Below are positions 24,901 to 36,900 of a stretch of DNA of 64,000 bases, piece after piece. Below the pieces are notes generated by a model, which was not told the DNA's origin, did no database searches, and saw nothing but the letters and a program-made list of their open reading frames with translations. The stretch is from positions 27,091,144 through 27,155,143 of the forward strand of contig OU342634.1 in NCBI GenBank assembly GCA_910589415.1, written 5' to 3'. The DNA comes from Malachius bipustulatus. Lineage: Eukaryota > Arthropoda > Insecta > Coleoptera > Melyridae. Position numbers and translations under genes: made by a program. The first letter of the stretch is position 1, and each line of letters opens with the position of its first letter.

Positions 24901-27900
24901 TTTGTAATCTACATAATATGCGCGTAGGAACTTCACTCTTTTAACAATAATGTGACCTAATTCCAGGAGACCTCGACGTGGATTGTCTTTTTTCCATTTA
25001 AATCCAATTTTCTTTAAAGACGCACAAAAGAGAAGATTTGCTGCACTCAAATATATACTTGTCTTTGAGGACGGTATGTAGAGTATGTAGAGACGGTACC
25101 AAAGCGACAATTTCAGAGCTTCAGCTACCCTCTTCTAAATCATAATATTTATTACTTGATGTCAGTATAGTATTTGAACCTATAAAATAATTTTTATACC
25201 TTGCTCACTGATGTTAGGGGTATAATGGCCCCCATTCCATTGATTCGTTTCCAAAGTATTCGAATAAATTTGCCACCATCTGCTGTTGCGCTTCTTTACT
25301 TATATGTTTTGGCATTTTGCTTACTTTTAAATATAATTAATCTATCACTTTTTAGATAATTCTAATAATTTTTAATTTATTTTATAAAATTAAAAATTAA
25401 CTCTTAAAACTGACCATAGAGATAGAATAGAGAGGAGCCGCTATGATCACCTAATAGTACATTAAAAAACGGCATCAGTGGGTGGAGCTTATAGGAGTAA
25501 CAATATGGCGACTCGACAGGGTCAGACTTAATTTTTATTTGCAAAATTTTCATAAATAAAAATGTTTCTCACATTTCATACATATTTTTAACACGTCTTC
25601 AGATGGATATTGCAGACCTTTTGTGTTTTTCAAGTCAATAAAAGAATATAAAATATCCGGCAAATAATCATGGTCATTTTCAATTTTAGATTTTTAGTGT
25701 ACTATGCAAGTAGGTACGGTCCTGTATATTGTTGATACTTACCTATGGAATGTTATTCCGGACGTTTTTTTTTTATCAGTGCAGTCTCTACTACAGCAGG
25801 TACGAACTGCACAAGAAACCATCTTTGGCTTTTCAATTTAACACCAAAGATCTTAAAGACAGTCCTTAAATCAAATGAAATTCAATAAAAAGCGTTCACT
25901 TATGTCATAACATAAGTTTGACATAAAAGTGGTATCAATATGGCGGACCTGATCCCATTTGTGTCACGTCATGTCGTCTCCTCTCTATTCTATCTCTATG
26001 AAACTGACAGACGTAAACAGAACAAAATCAGTTTATTATTTTGGATAGAAAAGTTGACAACAAAGCCAGGGCGATGATGCCAAAACAAATGATTGTTTTG
26101 GCATCTTCCTAATGTCAAACATTTTTATTTGATCCCTTTAATAACCTTCAAATTCTAACTGTCATTTTTAGTGTCATAATGTTCGACGTTACAACGCAGC
26201 GTAAACAAATAATGACCTTGGCAGACTATCTAGAAATTAATCAACGTGTAATTTTGTTTTGTTTAGATGAATGTCCTTGGTGGTTCTTGCTAGAGCGCCG
26301 ATAATATCACACTACTTCGCATGCGCATTACTCGTTTGATTAATTGTGACTTTGAAAGAAAAAGAAAGTTGATTTTTTCAAATAGATGAGACCAGAAACT
26401 GATTAAAAACTGATTATTAGGTCGTTTCTGAAATTTCAAGAAAGTTATACCCAGTGTTGTGACCGATCTAGATCTTTCGATCTAGATCACTGATCTAGAT
26501 CATATATAGAGATCTATGATCTGATCTAGATTCTTTTGACATGAAAGATCTATGATCTGATCTAGATCTGTTTTTTTCGATCTAGGATCTCTTTTATTGA
26601 TAAAGATTTTTCAATAAAAATGCAACTTTAATGAAGTAAAGCTGGCTAAATATACAAATAATGTGAAGGCCATATACCAAAATCTTACAACTCTAACCTA
26701 CTGGAAAAGACTCGCAATGATAAATAATGTACCACGCGATATTTTTAGGCAACACGCACTAGTGCAGTACACCCATCTTTTTCTATCGCATGTTAGCTTT
26801 TGGCTAAGAGAGTGAGAGAGAATCACAGAGAATCACAGAGAATCGCATGAGAGAATAAACACTTGAGAAACGTGACGACCTTGATTGAGCGTGAAATACA
26901 AAAGCCGGACTGCAACGGAAATACTGCAGTATAGTTCCTGCCCCTTACACGTTTTTGGTTAAGGGCATGTGTGTATACAGGGTGTCCCAGCTTATTCGAA
27001 GCGGTCTCTGTAGGCCAAACGATAGAGTTTTTCAAAAAACTTTTTGAAAATTCAAGTACAGAATCACAATGGCCATAATTTAAAATTATTTTGGAGCATA
27101 CAGAGTGTCCCATATGACAGTGACATATCAAAGTTATGTTTTTTTAAATGGAATGCTCCTATGTTATTGCATTTTTAGATTGTCTGAGAAGAGGAAATAA
27201 GATTGACTTTTACAGTTGGTGTTTAAATTCAGAAGTTTTTGAGTTATAAACAAGTGAAAATCGTCATTTTTCAAGTTCAAGGCCCTGTACAACGAAAACG
27301 GTTCAAGATAGAGAAAAACGGCTTACATGTCCCTATTTTAACTTTTTATGTACTATCCAATGGTATAAGAACATTTGTACTTTCTTTGATTTTTTTTATT
27401 TGAAGACGCGTGGAGAAATCTCAGAATTTTTCAAATTTTTTATCACCCTGTATAAACATTTCATCTACATCATAGGAGAGTACATAAAAAAGTAAAATAG
27501 GGACATGTAAGCCGTTTTTCTCTATCTTCAGCCGTTTTAGTTGTACAGGGCTTTGAACTTGAAAAATGACGATTTTCCCTTGTTTATAACTCAAAAACTT
27601 CTGAATTTAAACACGAACTGTAAAAGCCAATCTTATTTTCTCTTCTCAGACAATCTAAAAATGCAATAACATAGGAGCATTCCATTAAAAAAAACATAAC
27701 TTTGATATGCCACTGTCATATGGGACACTCTGTATACTCCAAAATAATTTTAAATTATGACCATTGTGATTCTGTAGGTACTTGAATTTTCAAAAAGTTT
27801 TTTGAAAAAGTCCATCGTTTGGCCTACAGAGACCGCTTCGAATAAGCTGGGACACCCTGTATGGTGCACAGTGATCAAAGAAAAAATTCCTAGCCTTATT

Positions 27901-30900
27901 TTGCAAAAATAACTGATGAAACAAATAAAAGATAAAACCATGATACAACATACCACTACACAAGGTATGTCAGCCTGAGACTGAAAACTCGTCCGCGCTG
28001 CGCATGACGTCACTATGGAAATAGTAATCCAAGCGCTAACAGAACACTTGAAAATATTTGAAGGTGGAAGTCGACATTTGTGGGGTATAATGAAAACTTT
28101 GAAATTGATGTTGAAAAAAAATTGATCTATTTATTAGTGATCTAAAACTCAGATCTTTTATTTGATGATCTGATCTTTGATCTAGATCATTTTCAATTTC
28201 GAGATCTATGATCTGATCTAGATCTCTAATTTTTAAATGATCTTTGATCTGATCTAGATCTTTTTAGAAATGATCTTTCCCAACACTGGTTATACTACAA
28301 GGTAGTAAGTTTATTTTTGCCACAATTATCGGCTCTGTAGCATTGCTGTAGGAAAAATAGAGTTAGGATTGGCCACGCGACAGTTTAAATTTCAAACAAA
28401 ATCTTCCCGCTTTTTTGTATCACTACCAATGAAATCCTAATAACAGCTAGACTCACAATAATTCTCATGCGCGCAAATATTGGCCAACAGAATCACAATA
28501 ATTAGGGCGGTATGCGACTGCCGTCAAATATACACAGTTCACTTTATATTATTTGATGAAAATCACTGGGTATAACCGCTGTCAATCATTTGCTGTAGAT
28601 GGGTTATGTTTATGTCCAATAAAATTTAACTAGAGAGGAGTTAATAACCTGTAGTAAAAAATTGGTTAGGGAATCTGTATTACCGACACTGACGCTTACT
28701 ATAGTAATGGCCATAGATAATATGCAGTGTGGGTAGCATAGGGCAATGCATTTTAAATGGGCAAAAAACTGACAGCGTTGTCAGTTCAATGCAAGCAGTG
28801 CCACAGGTTCATTATAAAAATATTAAAATCGAAAGATAATTGACATTTTTATTCTCAGGATTTCTAGACAAAAATAATTGAGGTTCTGTTGAAATGTCAA
28901 AAAGTAATAATTTTTGATGTTTGTATAACGTATAGCCTGCATATTGCAATGCTTGTGGCTATTGCTTTTACATTATAAAAATATTATTTAAACACATTCC
29001 TTATTTACAGAGGTAGGTAAAATGAAAATCGTAGTGCTTGTTGATAAAATTTTATTTCTTACTACTTTATTGATGACTTTAGTTATCAAGGCTTCCCTAT
29101 TTGGGAAAGATAGGCAGGTATACTGCCTTTGCATTTTATATATATTCATTAACACTTTTAGAAAAAACAACTTCGAGTAGATGTCTCAGTATTTTTGCCA
29201 ATTATGTATAAGATTCTCCTTTGGCCGTATACGGCAATGTAATCATATACTCATCTTCTATCTTCACGTAGTGCCTATCACTTGCAAATTACTTCTTTTC
29301 ATCAGGGGACTTAGGTCAAGTACTTACTTTATTCTTCTTCTCAGGGGGATGTTACCATGTAATATTTCAAAATATTAAATTAAATATACATCAACACTCG
29401 TATTACCTTGGAGCCTAGGTATTTGCTGTTGAACTGAGAACTTGTTGTTGCGGTCCAAGAATATTTCGTTTTGTTTAAAACAACAAAACAACATACGCAC
29501 TGTCTCCGAGAAAGAAGGATAGTGTATTGGTTTTTAGCTTAAGTGCAGAAAAATAATATTGAGACTCAAAATCGCTGTCCGTTATTCAAGTATTCAAGAA
29601 ATAATACAAAAATAAATATAACTTCGTGAATTATTTTATGACAGTTTTATTATTTACTTAATTACCAATGTTTGGTTACCAACGCAACGTCAATTATTGC
29701 CACTACAACAGAATATCTGTCAGTTGAAAATTCAAATTCCGCATCTACCTAATTATTCTGTGGAGTAAGTAAATGTAGATCTTTAGGAAATGTGTTCTCG
29801 CAAGAAATTGTAGAAGGAATGACAAATACCGCGTCATAGCATTTGCATTCATTTAGTATAAATAATAAGTCATACTTATACTTAATTATTATTATCAATA
29901 TAAGTATGTATTATACCTACACCTACGAATATGTTCTGACTAACTAAATAATCGAAACAATTTTGTTCATAAAATGGATATTAATTTGAAAAAGAAGAAT
30001 ATAATAAACTTTGACGGATTCAAAAGAATATAATAATTAAATAATATCTGAATATTGTAATATTAATGTATGAAGTTATAAACTCTACTGTGCGGTTCCA
30101 TGTTGTGCAATCCTCACTTATGAACGAGATCGATGATAATAGAGCAGTCTGCGGAGGTACAAAATGTTACAGAAGTGCAACGAATTAAATCATTTTCAAA
30201 ATGAAGAGCGTACGCTCGTGGACGTCTGCTTGCCAGAAGTATGACAAAAGCGGCAACTGTGAGCGCCATAAGAGCACTGCTGCATTATAACTATGGCACT
30301 TACTATAGGGTAGCGCATTCTCATTCTGACATAAAGTTGGGAAGAAAGTTGGGAATGTCAAATTTAACTTCAAAAACGTCAGATTTTTCATGTACGTACA
30401 TTGTCTAAAAATTGACATAATTTGTTATTATATTATGTCCGCGTATTTAAAAAAAAAAATTGTAAACTTTTGCTCTCGTTGGTGGATGTTTTAACAATCA
30501 AAAGGGGGGTTTCTACTTGTTCGTGTTGCCTAAAGGTAAGCTTTCTCAACATTTTAAACTCATTATTATAGTCCTCGCTTCAATACTTGCCTATTACTGA
30601 TATTTTCTGGACAAAAAAATGCACCTAGCCCCATCAGCAGACAGTTATGATTGCAGAAAATATACGGGACTCAGAATTTCCGTATACCTAGAAGTTTGTC
30701 AGGTAGGTTTATTACATCTTGTAATCTTGATAAGTCATATTTTTAAGGATCAGTATGGGAGGGTCTTATACAGGGTGTTAGTTAAGTACAGGGCCAAACT
30801 CCAAAGGGTGCTTCCTTGAGTGATTTTAAGAAGAAAAGTTCAAAAAAACATGGGTCCGAAAATGCATATTTTTCAAGATACAGGGTGTCAAACTTAAAAA

Positions 30901-33900
30901 AAAAATCGAATGTTCGTTCTCTAAACTCTTTCAATCAATTTTGTTGAAATTTGGCAGTTCTGTTTGTAATAACAAGAGGGTAATTTAGCCCCAATTAGAT
31001 TAAAATTATTAATTCCAGTGGCGTCCCGGAAGACAGTCTAATTAATATTTTTGTTTAAAAAATTGGGCGCCACTGACTTTTTTTTTAATTTTGTATTTTT
31101 TTCGAATTAAGCAACTAGAAATACAACTATTTTATCTTTTGAGTTTTTTTCATATCTTGCTTTGTTTTCGAAAAAAATAATAAAAGTTTGACACCCTGTA
31201 TCTTGAAAAATATGCATTTTCGGACCCATGTTTATTTGAACTTTTCTTCTTAAAATCACTCAAGGAAGCACCCCTTGGAGTTTGGCCCCGTACTTAACTA
31301 ACACCCTGTATACATAGGGTTATTCACGGTATACGCCACGGAAGTTTATGGCCGTGTCTCTGGATTTTAGGATCTTTTTATTTTTGGAGTGGATAGAGAC
31401 CCGGCAGAGGTACGTTTTAAAATTATATTCATAATGTACAGGATGTCCCAAAAGCATGAAACATATCAAAGTTATGTTTTTTTAAATGGAAAGCTCCTAT
31501 GTTATTGCATTTTTAGATTGTCTGAGAAGAGAAAACAAGATTGGCTTTTACAGTTGGTGTTTAAATTCAGAAGTTTTTGAGTTATAAACAAGTGAAAATC
31601 GTCATTTCAGTGAAGTTCAATGCCCTGTACAACGAAAACGGTTCAAGATAGCGAAAAACGGCTTACATGTCCCTATTTTAACTTTTCATGTACTATCCAA
31701 TGATGTAGATGAAATGTTTATACAGGGTGATAAAAAAATTGAAAAATTCTGAGATTTCTCCACGCGTCGACAAATAAATAAATCAAAGAATGTACAAATA
31801 TTTCTATATCATAGGATAGTACATGAAAAGTTAAAATAGGGACATGTAAGCCGTTTTTCTCTATCTTGAACCATTTTCGTTGTACAGGGCCTTGAACTTG
31901 AAAAATGACGATTTTCACTTGTTTATAACTCAAAAACTTCTGAATTTAAACACCAACTGTAAAAGCTAATCTTATTTTTTCTTCTCAGACAATCTAAAAA
32001 CGCAATAACATAGGAGCATTCCATTTAAAAAAACGTAACTTTGATATGTTTCATGCTTTTGGGACACCTGTACATTATGAATATAATTTTAAAACGTACC
32101 TCTGCCGGATCTCTATCCACTCCAAAAATAAAAAGATCCTAAAATCCAGAGACACGGCCATAATCTTCCGTGGCGTATACCGTGAATAACCCTGTATAGG
32201 GGTACTCTGTCGTCTGTGTGTCTATCAAGACCATTTTTCTCATCAGTAACTGCATTAGATATTGAGTTAAAAATTATACCCAATAGATACTAAAGTCTAC
32301 AGCTTCGTAGATTCTATAAACCCGTAATATGTTTTTTAATACCCACTGAAAGAGCATTCCTCCATTCCTATTCGTGTTATTATGTTGTTTCATTTTTTAA
32401 ACTTTGCTTTTTTCCACTTGATACCTACTCCTGTGACCCAATGTGTCCAAATTATGACATCCAGCTATTCAAACATAACCGTGTTAAATAAACGTCAACG
32501 AGTATGAATGCGCTACCCTATGTAGGATTAACTTTAAAAAGTCAGATGTGACGTCTTACTAACCGTCCGAATTAATATTTTTAATTTCACCAGAAAATGT
32601 CAAACAGTTAATTGTCAAGTTGTGAACGAGCGTAATTATTGAAGGAATCATTCAAAAAATGAATTGAACCGCTTACGTCAGTTTGAGAGCCACTGACAAC
32701 TACATAAAATTTATTCACGTAATGACATTCTATCATCTGTGTTGTGCATTTAATTCTCATTCAAAACCAATGTTGACGTATACTTATTTATGCGGGATGG
32801 AGTGTTTAGACAAACTGGACGGTTACTATAAAAACACGTACATGAAACAAAATAAATCGAACTATCAAAAGGATGTGTATTCTTAATCGATACGTCGTAT
32901 GACTTTTTAGACTTTATTGGACTATAGCAAGCGTTAGTGTCGGTAATACAGGTTCCCTAAAATTGGTAACAAAATAGCTCCCTCCACCAACCTCCACCCA
33001 AGCCGGCACAAATACCATACATACAGTGCATTTATTTTAAGTGTTGCCATAGGGAATAGCATGTAAAAAAATACACCCTATGTTAACTTATGTTGTCTTG
33101 TACTTTGGAAGTCGTTTTTAATTTTCAATAATAGTACATGTCATCTACTTTACAATACGACCTTTCAGAAAAGCCCGTGATTGTTCAATGTTATGATACA
33201 GGCTGTCCCATTGAGGTGAAAAAACTGCAAGAAACGGTAAGAGATACGAAGTCGGTTAAATTACAAAAAAGTTGCGCTGTTTTAAGACGAGTATTTGGCA
33301 CTTTTTTTTCTCAATATTCCCAGAATTTCCTGAAATATCTTGAAAAAACTTGAAACATGCAGATTTATTATTTTAGCCATATCTTCTTTATTATTTAAAA
33401 AAAAATATTATTTTTTTTGTAGGTTTACATAAGCCGTAATAAGCTACTTATTTGACGTTTCAAAAATTTCCAAAGCCGACTAGATCTTGGGACTTCCAAA
33501 GTCAACTTTGGTTTTTCTTATTACCGCCATATTGTTTTTCATGCCATTCGCTATAGAAAAAAATCAAGGAAACAAAAAATCCATCACATTGCAAATAAAT
33601 TTGAAAAAAAAATTATTCTTCTTTTCCAAAAATAAAGAAAATTTTTTTTACCGAATGTCAAAAAGTGCATTTTTTAAGTGTTGCCATAGGTATAATATGT
33701 AAAAAATTACACCCTATATTAACTTATGTTGTACCCATTGTAATTTAGAAGTCGTTTTAAATTTTCAACAATAGTACCTATACCTAATGCATGTCATGTA
33801 GGTACTTTACGATACAACATGTCAAAAACCGGTCCTTTTTAAATTTTAATATTTAGTCCTCAATTGAATTATTAAACTTTAATAAAGGAGTCTCAGAATA

Positions 33901-36900
33901 AACAAAGTGAGTTAAAATTATTAATTTTTTAGAGAGCATGTGAACATTTTTTATTCATAAATAAAAACACCAATAATACCCAAATAACTAAATTACAATG
34001 GGTACAACATAAGTTAATATAGGGTATAACCTATGGCCACACTTAAAAAATGCACTTTTTGACATTCGATAAAAAAAAATTTTTCTATAGGTACATATTT
34101 TTGAAAAAGAAGAAAAAATTTTTTCAAATTTATTTGCAATGTGATGGATTTTTTGTTTCCTTGATTTTTTCTATAGCGAATGGCATGAAAAACAATATGG
34201 CGGTAATAAGAAAAACCAAAGTTGACTTTGGAAATCCCAAGATCTATACCTTTTCAACGTCAATTTCAGAAAAAGTAACACCAATTTCAGGAAAAGTAAC
34301 ATCAAATTCAGTAAAAGGAACTTCCATTTCAGAATAGTTAATTCAGATTCAGAAAAAGTAATTTCAATTTCAGAAAAGTAAACTCAGAATCAGAATAGGT
34401 AAAATCAATTTCAGAAAAAGTAAAAACAATTTGAGAATAAGTAATTTCAATTTAGGAAAAAGTACTAATTTTTTACAAGCGAAGGTATATTACCTTCAGA
34501 TAAATGTTTTGTATTTATAGTACCATCAATTCATTTTATTCAAAGTGTTTAAACTTTATGTTATAATTACTATATTAAAGTGGGTAGTGATTTCACAAGC
34601 GCTTAATCAAAATTATCACAAGTGTCATGAAGGTATACCGAACTAAAATATTAACAAGATGGTAAGACACCCCAAACACCTAGGCCTTCAAGGCCCAATG
34701 CGATCAATCGATCGCATATTACATTTGTCATAAACATTCGAAAATTAATCTGCAAAATAGAGTGGGCTGAGCCAAGATCGAACCCACGATCTTGGGCTCC
34801 GTCACCAGAGGTCTTCCCCCATGCACCAGGAGCCCTTTGTGGGGTGCCCTACAAAACAACTAATACATCACAGTAAATATAAACATAGAGCACACCGAAA
34901 AAATTATAAAAATAAACATATTATGCACCTATAGTATAATAAATGCATTTATAAAAGATAATTTATTCACAGGAAGACATTTAAATCTATCTTCTGAAAT
35001 TGCTTTTACCTATTCTGAATTTGATTCACCTTTCTGAAATTGAAGTTACCTTTTCTGAATTTGATTTTACCTTTCTGAAATTGAAATTACCTTTTCTGAA
35101 TTTGATTTAACTTTTTCTGAAATAGAGGTTACTTTTTCTGAAGTTGACATTGAAAAGGTATAGTTGGCTTTGGAAATTTTTGAAACGTCAAATAAGTAGC
35201 TCATACGGCTTATGTAAACCTACAAAAAAATAATAATTTTTTTTTAAACAATAAAGAAGATATGGCTAAAATAATAAATCTGCATGTTTCAAGTTTTTTC
35301 AGGATATTTCAGGAAATTCTGGGAATATTGAGAAAAAAAAAATTGCCAAATACTCGTCTCAAAACAGCGCAACTTTTTTGTAATTTAACCGACTTCGTAT
35401 CTCTTACCGTTTCTTGCAGTTTTTTCACCTCAATGGGATAGCCTGTATCATAAAATTGAACAATGACCGGCTTTTCTGAAAGGCCGTATTGTAAAGTAGA
35501 TGACATGCACTATTATTGAAAATTAAAAACGACTTCCAAAGTACAAGACAACATAAGTTAACATAGGGTGTATTTTTTTACATGCTATTCCCTATGGCAA
35601 CACTTAAAATAAATGCACTGTATAGTGTCGACCAAGAGGTATAATAACGAAATAATCTAATTGTTAAACTGTCATATCTTATGACTTCAACAATATCTCA
35701 ATAATCCAAAAATTTATAAAATGGACAGAAGTCGTTTCGTTATATCTCTGGTCCAACTATACCTACTGTACATACTGTTAGTAAGTACACAAACCGGCCC
35801 TACATTTAGCCCAGAGATCTCCATTCTACGAGATGTTTATAGGTACATAGTAGGTATAAACATCTCTGATTTAGCTTAGCCTTGACGTAAAAAATGTGTG
35901 AACTAATAGTTATTTTTGTGCAATTTGGTCGCGAATACTAATTTCGCGTACCGTTTCGCGGCCGTTGTCATAGCGATCTACCATTAAACTAATCTTGTTA
36001 CTTTATATTATTATATGTTTACACGTGAGAATGGACAATAATAATTATTATTAATTATTATTATTAATAATTATCTCATTTCCATGGTATGAAATCCGAC
36101 CGTCATTCTACAAAAATTAATATGGGTAGATAGTTTATAAATTATTGTAAACAAGGGAAAATCGCAATTTACCCTTTTCAAATGAATTTATATCGAAAAC
36201 GGTTCAAAACATCGGAAGACGGCTTAGTTTTCCCAGTCTTTCTTACGCGTAATGCGCATGCGGGTTTTTAAAGATAGGTACATATATCCCATTTCAGACG
36301 TTTTTGAATTCAGAGTTGGCTATGGAAAATTCGAATTATGTTGGTACCTTTCCAAAAGCTGAGTTTTGAACTACCTATGACAAGCTAAATTTTTTAAGGT
36401 TATGGATGCTTCTAATCAAATTTGACTTTGTTTTAAATTTCACCTACGCTGCGTTGCCAAAACAGGAATATATTATTTAAAGTAGGTACTTATACTAATA
36501 TTCGGGGAAATATTTATTTTTGTGTAAAATCAGACAAGGAGGATTTATTTCTTGATCGATTTTTTTCAACTATATGTGAAATTATTAACGATTCCTTTAA
36601 ATATGTTTTCTGTATTTCAAAACTTTAATTTTTATCCAAAAAAATACGAAATATAAAAATTATCATAATTTATTGTTTGTTTTAAGTTTAGTAATAAAAG
36701 ATAAAAATACAAGTTATGTTCATTGTCATTAAAATTTCTTGTTTAACGGTTAAAATAAGATTCATATATTGTAAGCTATATTTCTACACTTCTACAGTTC
36801 TACACTTCTACAATGCTTTTATAGTTATTGAACAAGAAATATTCAACTAGAAAATTAAGAAATGTTATCCAGAGAAGTAATTTAAAGGCTAGCGGTTACA

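Larger units (their letters stand above)
23702..26248 (-). mobile_element. Mariner/IS630-type transposon with TA target site
   Basis: Inverted termini of about 37 bp start CACGTTGATTAATTTCTAG at 23702 and end in the complement at 26248, with one or two mismatches. TA dinucleotides flank both sides (23700-23701, 26249-26250), as expected of the Tc1/mariner group. A degraded DDE transposase lies inside on the minus strand, and a separate 586-bp element has inserted at 25415-26000. Confidence 0.7.
33024..35620. mobile_element. 2.6-kb fold-back element with inverted satellite arms
   Basis: Outer termini CAGTGCATTTATTTTAAGTG and complement, flanked by TA at 33022-33023 and 35621-35622. Order from left: arm A (33024 to about 33480), a nested TA element (33483-34244), a tandem array of about 21-bp units with core TTTCAGAAAAAGTAA (34257-34460), a central spacer (34460-34985) with a tRNA-like SINE, the same tandem array inverted (34985-35150), then arm A inverted (35151-35620). 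Small open frames in the arms occur in both orientations and are not considered genes. Confidence 0.85.

Noticed and set aside
31389..31933. Small open frames in the fold-back elements around 31-32 kb
   Set aside because: The same peptides appear in both orientations because the arms are inverted copies; they are by-products of the palindrome.
34655..34870. A functional tRNA gene
   Set aside because: The acceptor stem is short, the anticodon arm is poor and the copy sits within a transposon; a SINE head is the better explanation.
34257..35150. CRISPR array
   Set aside because: The repeated units are contiguous, degenerate and in a eukaryotic fold-back element, with no spacers.
33138..35506. 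Paired frames starting MSSTLQYDLSEKP and MSSTLQYGLSEKP on opposite strands
   Set aside because: They lie in the two arms of one fold-back element and end in low-complexity sequence. They are interesting as a trace of an old gene, but not supportable as genes.
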